A stretch of DNA of 64,000 bases from Streptomyces sp. ISL-10 (GCF_018614575.1 NZ_JAGGOJ010000003.1:620001-684000), one strand, 5' to 3'; counted from the first letter of the stretch, positions 40,794-50,596 are shown. Notes: generated by a model not told the origin, from the letters alone. Numbers and translations are program-made.

Positions 40794-42710
40794 ATGGGCG
40801 TACACAAGGATCTGAAGAGGGCGAAAAAGCACAGCGATCTCGCCGACCGCGTCCCGGTGGAACTGGTCAGGGAGGACGGCGTCGTACGAGAGGCGCGCAC
40901 CGCACATCTCGCCCGGCCGTCCGCATCCGGCAGCACCGCCGACATACCTTACGCGAATGCCGCCGAAGCACCCGCATCGGTAATCCTCCGGCGCAAGGGT
41001 GACGACGGTCACTGGCGCCCCGTCACGGCCGCCGGCTTCGCCCGCCAAGTCACGGCGGCCGCGAAGGGATTGATCGCCGCGGGGCTTGAGCCGGGCGGAC
41101 GGGTCGCCGTGATGTCCCGAACCCGCTACGAGTGGACCGTGATCGACTTCGCGATCTGGGCCGCCGGTGGCCAGAGCGTCCCCGTCTACGCCACCTCCTC
41201 CGTCGAGCAGGTCGCCTGGATCATGCACGACAGCGGCGCACGGCATGTCGTCGCCGAGACCGCCGAGCACGCGGCGACCGTGACCGCCGCCGCTTGTGGG
41301 CTCGACGGGGAGCCCCGAGTGTGGACCTTCGACGACGCGGCGATGGAGACACTCACCACACTCGGCCGAAACGTCCCGGACGAGGAGATCACCAAGCGGC
41401 GGGCCGCCCTGACGCCCGACACGGTCGCCACCCTCTGCTACACCTCCGGCACCACAGGGAAGCCCAAGGGCTGCGTCCTGACCCACGCGAACCTGCACGC
41501 CGAGGCCGCCAACACCGTGGAACTGCTGCACCCCGTCTTCCAGGCGGTCACCGGGCAGGCGGCGTCCACGCTCCTGTTCCTGCCGCTCGCCCACATTCTG
41601 GGCCGGACCATCCAGATCGCCTGTCTGATGGCCCGTATCGAGCTCGGCCACTGCCCGAGCATCAAGCCCGACGAGCTCAGGCCGGAGCTGCGGCGCTTCC
41701 GGCCCACCTTCGTCGTCGGCGTCCCCTACCTCTTCGAGAAGATCCACGACACCGGCCGGGCCACGGCCGAGAAGATCGGCCGCGGCGCCTCCTTCGACCG
41801 CGCCCACCGCATCGGCGTACGGTTCGCGGAGGCGTATCTCGCCAGGTTCCTGGGCACCGGCAGAGGGCCCGGCGTCGGTCTCACCCTGGCCTGGGCCCTG
41901 TACGACCTGCTGGTCTACCGCCGCATCCGCACCGAGCTCGGCGGCCGGCTCCGCTATGCGATCAGCGGTGGCTCCCCGCTCGACCGCGAGCTCAACCTCT
42001 TCTTCTGCGCGGCCGGCATCGTGATCTACGAGGGATACGGACTGACCGAGACCACCGCGGCCGCCACGATCATCCCGCCGCTCGCGCCGCGCCCGGGCAC
42101 CGTCGGGCAGCCGGTGCCGGGCACGGCGATCCGGATCGCCGGCGACGGCGAGGTGCTGATCAAGGGCGGCATCGTCTTCGGCGCGTACTGGAACAACACG
42201 GCGGCGACCGGCGAGGCCCTCGCGGACGGCTGGTTCGCCACCGGCGACCTCGGATCACTCGACGACGACGGCTATCTGACGATCACCGGCCGGAAGAAGG
42301 ACATCCTCGTCACCTCCGGCGGCAAGAACGTCGCGCCCGCCGTCCTCGAAGACCGGCTGCGCAGCCGCCCGCCCGTCGGCCAGTGCATCGTCGTCGGCGA
42401 CAACCGGCCCCATGTCGCGGCCCTGATCACCCTGGAGCCCGAGGCGATGGAGCACTGGCTCACCGTGCGCAAAAGGCCGAAGGACACGCCGCTCGCGCGG
42501 CTGTGCGAGGACCCCGAGCTGATCGCCGACGTCCAGCGGGCCGTCGACCACGCCAACGCGGCGGTGTCACGCGCCGAGTCCATCCGCCGCTTCCGCATCG
42601 TCGCGGGCGAGTTCACGGAGGAGAACGGCCTGCTGACGCCGTCCCTGAAGATCAAGCGGCATGCGGTCGCCGCGGCCTACGCCGCCGAGATCAAGGCGCT
42701 CTACGCCTGA
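40794..42710 (+). CDS. Long-chain fatty acyl-CoA synthetase
   Basis: A 638-residue ANL-superfamily ligase. The AMP-binding P-loop is LCYTSGTTGKPKGCVLTHAN (residues about 218-237), the A5 motif is YEGYGLTETTAAATI, and DGWFATGDLGSLDDDGYLTI with TGRKKDILVTSGGKNVAP contain the conserved Asp, Arg and hinge. The C-terminal catalytic lysine lies in LTPSLKIKRHAVA. It activates a fatty acid to its CoA ester via an acyl adenylate. ATG 40794 follows AGGAGC. It is monocistronic and convergent with the ligase gene. Confidence 0.95.
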   Translation: MGVHKDLKRAKKHSDLADRVPVELVREDGVVREARTAHLARPSASGSTADIPYANAAEAPASVILRRKGDDGHWRPVTAAGFARQVTAAAKGLIAAGLEPGGRVAVMSRTRYEWTVIDFAIWAAGGQSVPVYATSSVEQVAWIMHDSGARHVVAETAEHAATVTAAACGLDGEPRVWTFDDAAMETLTTLGRNVPDEEITKRRAALTPDTVATLCYTSGTTGKPKGCVLTHANLHAEAANTVELLHPVFQAVTGQAASTLLFLPLAHILGRTIQIACLMARIELGHCPSIKPDELRPELRRFRPTFVVGVPYLFEKIHDTGRATAEKIGRGASFDRAHRIGVRFAEAYLARFLGTGRGPGVGLTLAWALYDLLVYRRIRTELGGRLRYAISGGSPLDRELNLFFCAAGIVIYEGYGLTETTAAATIIPPLAPRPGTVGQPVPGTAIRIAGDGEVLIKGGIVFGAYWNNTAATGEALADGWFATGDLGSLDDDGYLTITGRKKDILVTSGGKNVAPAVLEDRLRSRPPVGQCIVVGDNRPHVAALITLEPEAMEHWLTVRKRPKDTPLARLCEDPELIADVQRAVDHANAAVSRAESIRRFRIVAGEFTEENGLLTPSLKIKRHAVAAAYAAEIKALYA

Positions 42711-42767
42711 CGTCCTCCGCTCACGCGGGCCCTGGCGCCGCCCCGGCGCGGCAGGGGCCTGCGCCCA

Positions 42768-42796
42768 CCGGGCGGTGAGCGCCGCTCACCGCCCGG
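42768..42796. terminator. Hairpin overlapping the DNA-ligase stop codon
   Basis: CCGGGCGGTGAGC (42768-42780) pairs perfectly with GCTCACCGCCCGG (42784-42796) around GCC. The stop codon of the ligase gene (42786-42788) lies inside the stem. It serves both convergent genes. Confidence 0.8.
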
Positions 42797-43856
42797 GAGC
42801 CGACAGCACCTCGTCCAGGTCGTACCGCACCGGCTCCTGAAGTTGTTCGTACGTGCAACTGGAGGGCTCCCGGTCGGGCCGCCACCGCCGGAACTGCGCG
42901 GTGTGCCGGAAGCGGTCGCCCTCCATGTGGTCGTACGCCACCTCCATCACCCGCTCGGGCCGCAGCGCCACCCAGGACAGGTCCTTCTTGCCCGACCAGC
43001 GGCTCGGCGCGCCGGGCAGCCGCGCGCTCTCGTGCGCGCTCTCCTCGGCCCAGCGCGCCCACGGGTGCTCCGAGACGTCCTCCATCCGCAGCGGCTCCAG
43101 CTCCTCCACCAGCTCCTGACGCTTCCGCACGGAGAACGCAGCGCACACGCCGACGTGCTGGAGCGCCCCGGAGTGGTCGTACAGCCCGAGCAGCAGGGAG
43201 CCCACGACCGGACCGCTCTTGTGGAAGCGGTAACCGGCCACGACGACGTCCGCGGTCCGCTCGTGCTTGATCTTGTACATCAGCCGGGTGTCCGGCCGGT
43301 AGGGCAGATCCAGCGGCTTGGCGACGACCCCGTCGAGGCCGGCGCCCTCGTACTGCTCGAACCACTGTTCCGCCACCGCCACGTCCGTCGTCGAGGGGGC
43401 GAGATGGACCGGCGGCCGGACGCCCGTCAGGGCCCGCTCCAGCGTGGTCCGCCGTACCGTGAGCGGTGCGTCGAGCAAGGACTCGTCGCCGAGGGCGAGC
43501 AGATCGAAGACGACGAAGCTCGCGGGTGTGCGCTCGGCGAGCATGCGGACCCGGGAGTCGGCCGGATGGATGCGCTCGGTGAGCCGGTCGAAGTCGAGCC
43601 GGCCCTCGTGCGCGATGACGATCTCCCCGTCGACGACGCAGCGCCCGGGCAACTGGCCGAGGAGCTGGGCGACCAGCTCGGGGAAGTACCGGGTCAGCGG
43701 CTTGCCGGTGCGGGAGCCGATGACGAGTTCGTCGCCGTCGCGGTGGACGATCGCCCGGAAGCCGTCCCACTTCGCCTCGTACTGCATTCCGGGCGGGATC
43801 TCCTTCACGGACTTGGCCAGCATCGGCTTCACGGGCGGCATCACGGGCAGATCCAT
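42786..43856 (-). CDS. ATP-dependent DNA ligase (LigC/LigD ligase-domain type)
   Basis: A 356-residue ATP-dependent ligase. The adenylation motif I is MQYEAKWDGFRAIVHRDGDE with the nucleotidyl lysine in KWDG; other motifs are SRTGKPLTRYFPEL, CVVDGEIV and LDGVVAKPLD, plus the OB-fold LMYKIKHERTADVVVAGYRF. It is a stand-alone homologue of the LigD ligase domain used in non-homologous end joining, placed back to back with a LigD-type polymerase gene. ATG 43856 is preferred over upstream starts that lie inside the divergent gene region. No ku gene is in the window. Confidence 0.92.
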   Translation of the reverse strand: MDLPVMPPVKPMLAKSVKEIPPGMQYEAKWDGFRAIVHRDGDELVIGSRTGKPLTRYFPELVAQLLGQLPGRCVVDGEIVIAHEGRLDFDRLTERIHPADSRVRMLAERTPASFVVFDLLALGDESLLDAPLTVRRTTLERALTGVRPPVHLAPSTTDVAVAEQWFEQYEGAGLDGVVAKPLDLPYRPDTRLMYKIKHERTADVVVAGYRFHKSGPVVGSLLLGLYDHSGALQHVGVCAAFSVRKRQELVEELEPLRMEDVSEHPWARWAEESAHESARLPGAPSRWSGKKDLSWVALRPERVMEVAYDHMEGDRFRHTAQFRRWRPDREPSSCTYEQLQEPVRYDLDEVLSAPGR

Positions 43857-43908
43857 GGGCCGATTCTCCGGCATGCGGCCCCACTCGGCACGGCCTACGC
43901 TGGCGGGC

Positions 43909-44922
43909 ATGGCTGGAGCGGTGGAACTGGAAGTGGGGGAGCGCACCGTCCGGGTGTCCAATCCCGACAAGGTGTACTTCCCCGAGCGCGGCTGGACCAA
44001 GCTGGACATGGTCACCTACTACCTGGCCGTCGGCGAGGGCATCACCCGGGCCCTGCGCGGCCGCCCCACGACGCTGGAGCGCTACCCCGAGGGAGTGACC
44101 GGCGAATCGTTCTTCCAGAAGCGCGTCCCCAAATATCTCCCGGACTGGATCCCCACCGCGCACATCACCTTCCCCTCCGGCCGTTCCGCCGACGAGATGT
44201 GCCCCGACGAACCCGCCGCTGTCATCTGGGCAGCCAACCTCGGCACCGTCACCTTCCACCCGTGGCCCGTCCGCCGCGACGACACCGACCACCCCGACGA
44301 GCTGCGCATCGACCTCGACCCGCAGCCCGGCACGGACTACGACGACGCCGTGCGGGCAGCCCACGAACTGCGCGCCGTCCTCGACGAGGCCGGACTGCGG
44401 GGCTGGCCCAAGACCTCCGGTGGACGCGGCGTGCACGTCTTCGTGCCGATCGAGCCCCGCTGGAGCTTCACCCAGGTCCGCCGCGCCGCCATCGCCTGCG
44501 GGCGGCAGCTGGAGAGCCGGATGCCGGACCGGGTGACGATCAAGTGGTGGAAGGAGGAACGCGGCCGGCGCATCTTCGTCGACTACAACCAGACGGCCCG
44601 CGATCGCACCATCGCCTCCGCCTACTCCGTACGGCCCCGCCCGCACGCCCCCGTCTCGGCCCCGCTGCGCTGGGACGAGCTCGACATCGCACGCCCCGAG
44701 GACTTCGACATCAAGACGATGCCCGGGCGCTACGCCGAGGTCGGTGACGTCCACGCGGACATGGACGACCACCGTTTCAGCCTGGAGAGCCTGCTGGAGA
44801 TCGCCCGCAAGGACGAGGCGGACCACGGGCTCGGTGACCTGCCCTATCCGCCGGAGTACCCGAAGATGCCGGGCGAGCCGAAGCGGGTGCAGCCCAGCAG
44901 GGCGAAGAAGGCGACGGACTGA
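43909..44922 (+). CDS. LigD-type DNA polymerase/primase
   Basis: A 337-residue archaeo-eukaryotic-primase-family polymerase of the LigD POL type: VRVSNPDKVYFPERGWTKLD, FFQKRVPKYLPDWI, and the metal-binding aspartates in RIDLDPQPGTDYDDAV. SGGRGVHVFVPIEP and IFVDYNQTARDRTIASAYSV are also conserved. It adds nucleotides at double-strand breaks before ligation. ATG 43909 lies 52 bp from the divergent ligase start, so the two share a promoter region and are probably co-regulated. Confidence 0.93.
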   Translation: MAGAVELEVGERTVRVSNPDKVYFPERGWTKLDMVTYYLAVGEGITRALRGRPTTLERYPEGVTGESFFQKRVPKYLPDWIPTAHITFPSGRSADEMCPDEPAAVIWAANLGTVTFHPWPVRRDDTDHPDELRIDLDPQPGTDYDDAVRAAHELRAVLDEAGLRGWPKTSGGRGVHVFVPIEPRWSFTQVRRAAIACGRQLESRMPDRVTIKWWKEERGRRIFVDYNQTARDRTIASAYSVRPRPHAPVSAPLRWDELDIARPEDFDIKTMPGRYAEVGDVHADMDDHRFSLESLLEIARKDEADHGLGDLPYPPEYPKMPGEPKRVQPSRAKKATD

Positions 44923-44935
44923 CCGCGCGTACGGC

Positions 44936-44981
44936 GGACGGCGGCTCTCCTCCCCGCGGTGGGGGAGGAGAACCGCCGTCC
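44936..44981. terminator. Long bidirectional terminator hairpin
   Basis: A 20-bp stem with one mismatch, 44936-44955 against 44962-44981, with a 6-nt loop GCGGTG. It lies between the polymerase stop and the convergent secreted protein gene. Confidence 0.9.
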
Positions 44982-45007
44982 GTGCCTGCTGTGTGTGCGG
45001 AGTTGGC

Positions 45008-46933
45008 CTACAGCTCCTTGACCCTGATGTTGCGGTAGGAGATCACATCCGTCGTGCCGTGGACCTGGAGGCCGATGTAGCCGGAGGCATAGCGCCGGCC
45101 GTCGGTGCCCGGGTCGTCGGAGCGCGGCGGCTCGAAGACCTGCCCGCCGGTGTTGTCGAACTCGTTGACCAGCTTGCCGTTGCGGAAGACCGAGTAGTGC
45201 TGGCCCTCGACCCTGATCTCGTAGTCGTTCCAGGTGCCCTTCGGGGTGACCCCTGCACCGCCGAGGCCCACGCGGTCGAATCCGTAGATCGAACCCGACT
45301 TGTACATGTCGCCGTCCGGCCGGTCCAGGATCTGCACCTCATGGCCGTACTTGATGGCGACCCACTCCGGACGTGACTCCTCCGGGTTGTCGTGGACGTA
45401 CGGGAAGCGGACGAAAACACCGCCGTTGGCGTTGCCCGACCCCGGGGCGTCGTCCCGCCACTGCAGCTTCAGCGAGAAGTCGCCGTACTGCCGCTGCGGG
45501 AACCACAGCATCCCCATGCCCGGCACCGTGGTGCTGCTGGTCATGGCGCCGTCGTCGCCCAGCGCGAACCTGCCGCCGCCGACCTGCTCCCACTTGGCGA
45601 AGGTCTCCTGGGTGCCGTCGAAGAGGTCCCGGTAGCCGGCCGTCCGGCCGGGCTTGCCGATGCCCGACTCCTTGGCCGCCCGGTAGATCTTCCTGTGCTC
45701 GCGCTCGTCGATGACACCGTCGGCGAGCAGCCCGTCGATCACACCGTCGACGTGCTTGAGGAACAGGGCGTGCGAGGACCAGTCCTTCTCGTCCTCGATC
45801 AGCTCGTTGATCGTGCAGCGGCTGCCCGTCATCCGGTTCGGGATGCCGGTGTCCACGGTGCCGACGATCACGGTCGGCCGCTCGTCGTACTCGGGGCAGT
45901 TGGGCGGCGGCACTCCGCCGCCCTCGGCCACCGAGAACGCGACGCTCTTCGCCGCGGAGGTGTTGCCCGCCTTGTCCGTCGCCCGGTACAGCAGCGTGTG
46001 GTAGCCGACCCGGTCGACGATCACCGGCGTGGTGTAGGCGAGGTAGGGCCCGCCGTCGAGCGAGAACTCGACGCGGTCCACGCCCGAACCGGAGTCCGTC
46101 GCCGACACCGTCACCTCGGCGCGGCCGATGTACGCGCCGTCGGAGTTCTTGTCGCCGCTGACGGTCGCCGAGGTCTCCGGCGGTGTCGTGTCGTCGGTGG
46201 GCGGGGCGACGACCGTGAAGTCGACGGACTTCTCGGCCGCTGTGTTGCCCGCCTTGTCACTCGCCCGGTAGCGGACGGTGTGGGCGCCGACCTCGTCGAC
46301 GACCACCGGGGCGGTGTACGGCTGCCAGGGTCCGTCCGCGCCCACGGCGTACTCGACCCTGTCCACGCCCGAGCCCGAGTCGGTCGCGCCCACGGTCACC
46401 GTGGCCTGGCCGATGTACGCGCCGTCGGCGTTCCTGTCGCCGTCGACCTTCACCGTGGTCTCGGGGGCGGTGGTGTCCGCACCACCGCCCTCGGTCACCG
46501 TGAGGATGCCCTGCATCTGGCCGTGACCGGGGATCGTGCACGTGAAGAGGTAGCGGCCCGGCGTCAGTGTGACCTCGGCGGTGTGCCGGCCGCCCATGTC
46601 GTCGTTGGGGTTCGCCAGGATGTTCAGCGGCACGTCGTTGTTGTACTCGGGGTCCGAGACGTCGAAGGTCAGGGTGTGCGGCATGCCGGTCGTGTTGCCG
46701 GTGGCCGTGCTGTTCTCGAAGACGATCGTGGCCGCCCCCGCCACCGCCGTGGTGGGGAAGGACAGATAGCGGTCGATGGGGTCGCCCGCCGTCCAGGTCA
46801 GCACCTGGGCCGCCTCGGTCACCCGGTCGTCGTCGGTCCTGCCGTACGCCACCGCGGACGTCAGTCCCACGACCATGGCCACCGCGGCCAGCAGGGCCGT
46901 CCACAGGCTCGCCGTTCGGTGTCCCGTTCTCAC
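45008..46933 (-). CDS. Secreted cupredoxin, OmpL47-like and DUF1080 domain protein
   Basis: A 641-residue exported protein. After the signal peptide (LWTALLAAVAMVVGLTSAVA) comes a plastocyanin-like domain with type-1 copper ligands (GMPHTLTF, then FTCTIPGHGQMQGIL). Two nearly identical OmpL47-type repeats of about 95 residues follow, each containing DSGSGVDRVE and ASDKAGNT/ATDKAGNT. The C-terminal 220 residues are a DUF1080/3-keto-disaccharide-hydrolase domain (FDGTQETFAKWEQVGGGRF, NGGVFVRFPY, NDYEIRVEGQHYSVFRNG). The GTG at 46933 overlaps the ThuA gene stop (GTGA). Together with that gene it probably acts outside the cell on oxidised carbohydrates. Confidence 0.87.
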   Translation of the reverse strand: MRTGHRTASLWTALLAAVAMVVGLTSAVAYGRTDDDRVTEAAQVLTWTAGDPIDRYLSFPTTAVAGAATIVFENSTATGNTTGMPHTLTFDVSDPEYNNDVPLNILANPNDDMGGRHTAEVTLTPGRYLFTCTIPGHGQMQGILTVTEGGGADTTAPETTVKVDGDRNADGAYIGQATVTVGATDSGSGVDRVEYAVGADGPWQPYTAPVVVDEVGAHTVRYRASDKAGNTAAEKSVDFTVVAPPTDDTTPPETSATVSGDKNSDGAYIGRAEVTVSATDSGSGVDRVEFSLDGGPYLAYTTPVIVDRVGYHTLLYRATDKAGNTSAAKSVAFSVAEGGGVPPPNCPEYDERPTVIVGTVDTGIPNRMTGSRCTINELIEDEKDWSSHALFLKHVDGVIDGLLADGVIDEREHRKIYRAAKESGIGKPGRTAGYRDLFDGTQETFAKWEQVGGGRFALGDDGAMTSSTTVPGMGMLWFPQRQYGDFSLKLQWRDDAPGSGNANGGVFVRFPYVHDNPEESRPEWVAIKYGHEVQILDRPDGDMYKSGSIYGFDRVGLGGAGVTPKGTWNDYEIRVEGQHYSVFRNGKLVNEFDNTGGQVFEPPRSDDPGTDGRRYASGYIGLQVHGTTDVISYRNIRVKEL

Positions 46934-49410
46934 TGCGCCGCCTTCCTCGCCAGCTGGTCCGCGGCCGGGGTCGCCCCGCCGCCCTTGTAGGTCACACGCC
47001 ACAGCGCGGAGTTGGAGTCGGAGGTGAAGAAGCCGCGGCCGTAGTCGAGCACGTACAGCGAGCCGTCCGGGGCGAACTTCCAGTCCATGAGGTTGCGGAT
47101 GCCGCCGGCGCCGACGGGGACGATCTTCTTCAGGGACTCGGCGTGCACCGGGATGCCGCCCTGCCCCACGGTCCGCGGATCGGTGAGCACCGCGTGCCGC
47201 GGCTGGTCTCCGTCGTAAAAGTCACCGACGAACCACTTGCCGTCCCAGTAGGAGGGCCACTTGACGCGGGAGTCGCTCGCCGCGTCGAAGCGGTAGACCG
47301 GACCGTTCATCGTCGCCTGGCCGCCGCCCCTGAGCCACGGCATGAGCAGCTTCTGCTCCTCCTGCTTGTAGCTCGGGACGCCGTTCGCGTCACGCGGGTA
47401 GTCCACGCCGCCGCCCTGCGGCGAGTACCAGATGGTGTTGGCCGTGACGGGCGGCAGATTCACCAGACCGTCGTTGTTCGGTGACTCGTTCTTCGGCGCG
47501 TCGCAGTCGTACCAGCCGAGCGGCACGCTGGGGTCCGGCAGATTCCGGTCGCGGTAGGGCTGCTTGTTGCCCATGCAGTACGGCCAGCCGTGGTTGCCCG
47601 CCTTGGTGATCGCCGCGAAGGTGTCGTACTTGGCCGGGCCCCACGTCGTCGACGGCGCGCCCGCGTCGGGGCCGACCCAGCCCGCGTAGAGGATGTCCGT
47701 CTGCTGGTCGACGAAGACGCGCGCCGGGTTCCGTACGCCCATCACATAGATCTCACCGCGCGTCTTGCCGCCGCCCTCGGCCATCTCCCGGCCCGTGAAC
47801 AGATTGCCCTCGGGGAGGGTGTAGGTGCCGTCGTCCTCGGGGTGGATCCGCAGGATCTTGCCGTTGAGGTTGTGGGTGTTGCCCGCGGTGCGGCGCGCGT
47901 CGGCGAACGAGACGCCCTGGAAGTCCGGCTCCGGGTTGTTGCCGGAGTAACCGCCGCTGAAGCCCGAGGAGTTGTTGTCACCCGTGGCGATGTAGAGGTT
48001 GCCTTTCGAGTCCCAGGCCATGCCGCCGCCCGCGTGGCAGCAGCTGTGGATCTGTACCGGCCAGTGCAGCAGCACCTTTTCGCTCGCCGTATCGAGCGTG
48101 TTGGTGGCGAGGTCGAGTGTGAAGCGGGAGACGCGCCGCTCGGCCGTGTGCGTATCGCGGTTGATCCGCGAGTGCGGCGTGTAGTGCAGATACACCCAGC
48201 CGTTGGTCATGAAGTCCGGGTCGAGCTCGATGCCGAGCAGGCCTTCCTCGTTCTTGATCAGCTCGTCGCCGCCGCCCTTGTTGCCGAAGACGGTCAGGGC
48301 ACCGGCCTTGGTCACCTTGCCCGTTGACGGGTCGTAGACGTGGATCTCGCCGTTGCCCTTGCCGATGTTGGGGTTGTTCCAGTCCCTGACGACCGGCACG
48401 CTCGAGTCGGCGCCGCCGCGACCGATGTAGAGCACCCGGCCGTCGGGTGCCACGACCAGGCCGTGGGGTTCGCCGATCTGGTCGTTCCGGCCGGGCTGGT
48501 TGGGCTTGGTGACGCGCTCGGCCGTGTAGTTGGCGTCGATCGTGGCCTTGCAGTCGGCCTGCGACAGGCGCGTCGTCCATGCGAGCGCGCCGCGCAGGTG
48601 GTCGCGGAAGTCGCTCTCGGCGAAGCTGTCGACCGTACCGCCCATACCGGTGTAGAAGGACCGTCCGCCGTCGTAGTCGCGGCACCAGGAGACCGGGTGG
48701 TCCCAGCCGTTGGGCTTCTCGGCAGGGGTGTACGAATTTTCCTTGAGCCGGGCCACGGTGTGCACCGCTCCGGAAGGATTCTGCGCCCAGTTGAACCACT
48801 TGTCGGGCCGCCGCCAGTTCAGCGGGAGGGACCGGGTGGCCGGATGCCGGCGGTCACCGACCTCGACGACCGCCCGCTGGGTGCTGCTCGCGGGCCCTGC
48901 CGGCCGGGCGCCGATAAGCCCGGTGAACCAGTCCGAGTACGGCTCCGTGCGCGCGGCGTCGTGGATGCCGACGAATCCGCCGCCCGCCTCCAGGTACGAC
49001 TCGAGCCCGGCCTCCTGCTCCGGGTCGAGCACATCGCCGCCGCCGGTCAGGAACACGACCGCGTTGAACCTGCCGAGCCGCTTGGCGTCGGTGAACACGG
49101 CCGGGTCGTCGGTGGCCTCGGTCCTGAACCGGCCTTCGGCGGGACCGGTCAGCCCGATCGTCTCGATCGCGGAGATCCCCGCGTTCACGGTCGGCGACTC
49201 CTGGGTCGCCGATGCGTGGAAGACGAGCACCCTCACGTTCGCGCCGCCCGGCGGAGAGGGGAGGGACAACGTTGTCGGGGGCGCATCCGGATACGGTCTG
49301 GCCGAGGCGGCGTTGCCGCCCAGGAGTGAAGCGGTCAGGGCTCCGACGCCAAGTGCCGCACCCAGAAGCCCTCTTCGGGATCTCGACCGGTGATGTGGTG
49401 CGCGCTGCAT
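46930..49410 (-). CDS. Secreted ThuA and sugar-dehydrogenase-like protein
   Basis: An 826-residue protein with a Tat signal (RSRSRRGLLGAALGVGALTA). The first domain is ThuA-like (VRVLVFHASATQESPTVNAG, VVFLTGGGDVLDPEQEAGLE, GGGFVGIHDAARTEPYSDWF). From about residue 300 the sequence is a PQQ-dependent glucose/sorbosone-dehydrogenase-like beta-propeller (GEPHGLVVAPDGRVLYIGRG, IHSCCHAGGGMAWDSKGNLY). The CxxC-type IHSCCHAGG is typical of this branch. It overlaps and is coupled to the cupredoxin/DUF1080 gene. ATG 49410 precedes the Tat motif. A role in oxidising or reading extracellular sugar is likely. Confidence 0.87.
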   Translation of the reverse strand: MQRAPHHRSRSRRGLLGAALGVGALTASLLGGNAASARPYPDAPPTTLSLPSPPGGANVRVLVFHASATQESPTVNAGISAIETIGLTGPAEGRFRTEATDDPAVFTDAKRLGRFNAVVFLTGGGDVLDPEQEAGLESYLEAGGGFVGIHDAARTEPYSDWFTGLIGARPAGPASSTQRAVVEVGDRRHPATRSLPLNWRRPDKWFNWAQNPSGAVHTVARLKENSYTPAEKPNGWDHPVSWCRDYDGGRSFYTGMGGTVDSFAESDFRDHLRGALAWTTRLSQADCKATIDANYTAERVTKPNQPGRNDQIGEPHGLVVAPDGRVLYIGRGGADSSVPVVRDWNNPNIGKGNGEIHVYDPSTGKVTKAGALTVFGNKGGGDELIKNEEGLLGIELDPDFMTNGWVYLHYTPHSRINRDTHTAERRVSRFTLDLATNTLDTASEKVLLHWPVQIHSCCHAGGGMAWDSKGNLYIATGDNNSSGFSGGYSGNNPEPDFQGVSFADARRTAGNTHNLNGKILRIHPEDDGTYTLPEGNLFTGREMAEGGGKTRGEIYVMGVRNPARVFVDQQTDILYAGWVGPDAGAPSTTWGPAKYDTFAAITKAGNHGWPYCMGNKQPYRDRNLPDPSVPLGWYDCDAPKNESPNNDGLVNLPPVTANTIWYSPQGGGVDYPRDANGVPSYKQEEQKLLMPWLRGGGQATMNGPVYRFDAASDSRVKWPSYWDGKWFVGDFYDGDQPRHAVLTDPRTVGQGGIPVHAESLKKIVPVGAGGIRNLMDWKFAPDGSLYVLDYGRGFFTSDSNSALWRVTYKGGGATPAADQLARKAAQ

Positions 49411-49608
49411 GTGGTCACCCACCCCTCTTTGGTCACAACGACAGCCGTTGAAGCTAGACCTCTTTTGACGGTTCGCCAATAGGTATGGCCGGAGAAGAAC
49501 GAACTTTGTCCTGACCGTGGATAAACAGAGGGGGCCCGGCTACCGTATGGCCGTCCCCGGGGGCGCCGCCACGCCCCTCAATCTCCGCCGACGACTGGAG
49601 AGTTCGGC
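49411..49608. promoter_or_regulatory. Divergent promoter region of the ThuA and laccase genes
   Basis: The gap of 198 bp serves two divergent secreted-protein genes. It is A/T-enriched around 49450-49510, with TTGACG at 49464-49469 pointing right and CCAATAGGTATGG after it. No regulator gene is nearby and no clear palindrome was found. Confidence 0.35.
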
Positions 49609-50592
49609 ATGGACAGACGCAGCTTCAACCGGCGCCTGATCGCGGGCGGCGTCGCGGCCACGGGAATGACATCGTTGTCCCCTGCCTCGACCTCCAACGC
49701 CGCCCCCGCCGCGGCAGCGTCACCGAAGACTGCCCCGGCAGGCGGTCTGGTACGCCACCTCAAGCTGTACGCCGAGAAACTGGCGAACGGTTCGATGGGC
49801 TACGGCCTGGAGAAGGGCAAGGCGACCGTCCCTGGCCCGCTGATCGAACTGAACGAGGGCGACACGCTCCACATCGAGTTCGAGAACCTGATGGACGTGC
49901 CCGTCAGCCTGCATCCGCACGGCGTCGACTACGACATCCACAACGACGGCACGAAGATGAGCCGGAGCCATGTCGAACCGGGCGCCACCCGCACCTACAC
50001 CTGGCGCACCCACGCCCCCGGCAGACGGGCCGACGGGACCTGGCGGCCCGGCAGCGCGGGCTACTGGCACTACCACGACCACGTCGTGGGCACCGACCAC
50101 GGCTCCGGAGGCATCCGCAAGGGGCTCTACGGCCCGCTGGTGGTGCGCAGGAAGGGCGACGTCCTCCCCGACAAGCAGTTCACGATCGTCTTCAACGACA
50201 TGACGATCAACAACCGGCCGGCCGCCGATCCGCCCAACTTCCTTGCCACCGTGGGCGACCGCGTCGAAATCATCATGATCACGCACGGCGAGTTCTATCA
50301 CACCTTCCATCTGCACGGTCACCGCTGGGCGGACAACAGGACGGGCCTGCCGGCCGGTCCGGAGGATGTCAGCCAGGTCATCGACAACAAGATCACCGGC
50401 CCGGCGGACTCGTTCGGCTTCCAGGTGATCGCGGGCGAACACGTGGGCGCGGGGGCCTGGATGTACCACTGCCACGTGCAGAGCCACTCGGACATGGGGA
50501 TGGCCGGGCTGCTGCTGGTCGCGAAGGAGGACGGCACGATCCCGGGCCACGAGCCGCACCACCCTGCCACCGACGGCGGCCACGCGCACTGA
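49609..50592 (+). CDS. Two-domain small laccase (multicopper oxidase)
   Basis: A 327-residue multicopper oxidase, the length and layout of Streptomyces small laccases (SLAC/EpoA). The Tat signal is [19 protein letters not shown]. The four copper motifs are present: [29 protein letters not shown] and the type-1 site [15 protein letters not shown]. It oxidises phenols with reduction of oxygen to water and works outside the cell as a trimer. ATG 49609 directly begins the Tat signal. It is divergent from the ThuA/cupredoxin genes, and shares the copper theme with them. Confidence 0.95.
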   Translation: MDRRSFNRRLIAGGVAATGMTSLSPASTSNAAPAAAASPKTAPAGGLVRHLKLYAEKLANGSMGYGLEKGKATVPGPLIELNEGDTLHIEFENLMDVPVSLHPHGVDYDIHNDGTKMSRSHVEPGATRTYTWRTHAPGRRADGTWRPGSAGYWHYHDHVVGTDHGSGGIRKGLYGPLVVRRKGDVLPDKQFTIVFNDMTINNRPAADPPNFLATVGDRVEIIMITHGEFYHTFHLHGHRWADNRTGLPAGPEDVSQVIDNKITGPADSFGFQVIAGEHVGAGAWMYHCHVQSHSDMGMAGLLLVAKEDGTIPGHEPHHPATDGGHAH

Positions 50593-50596
50593 GTCG

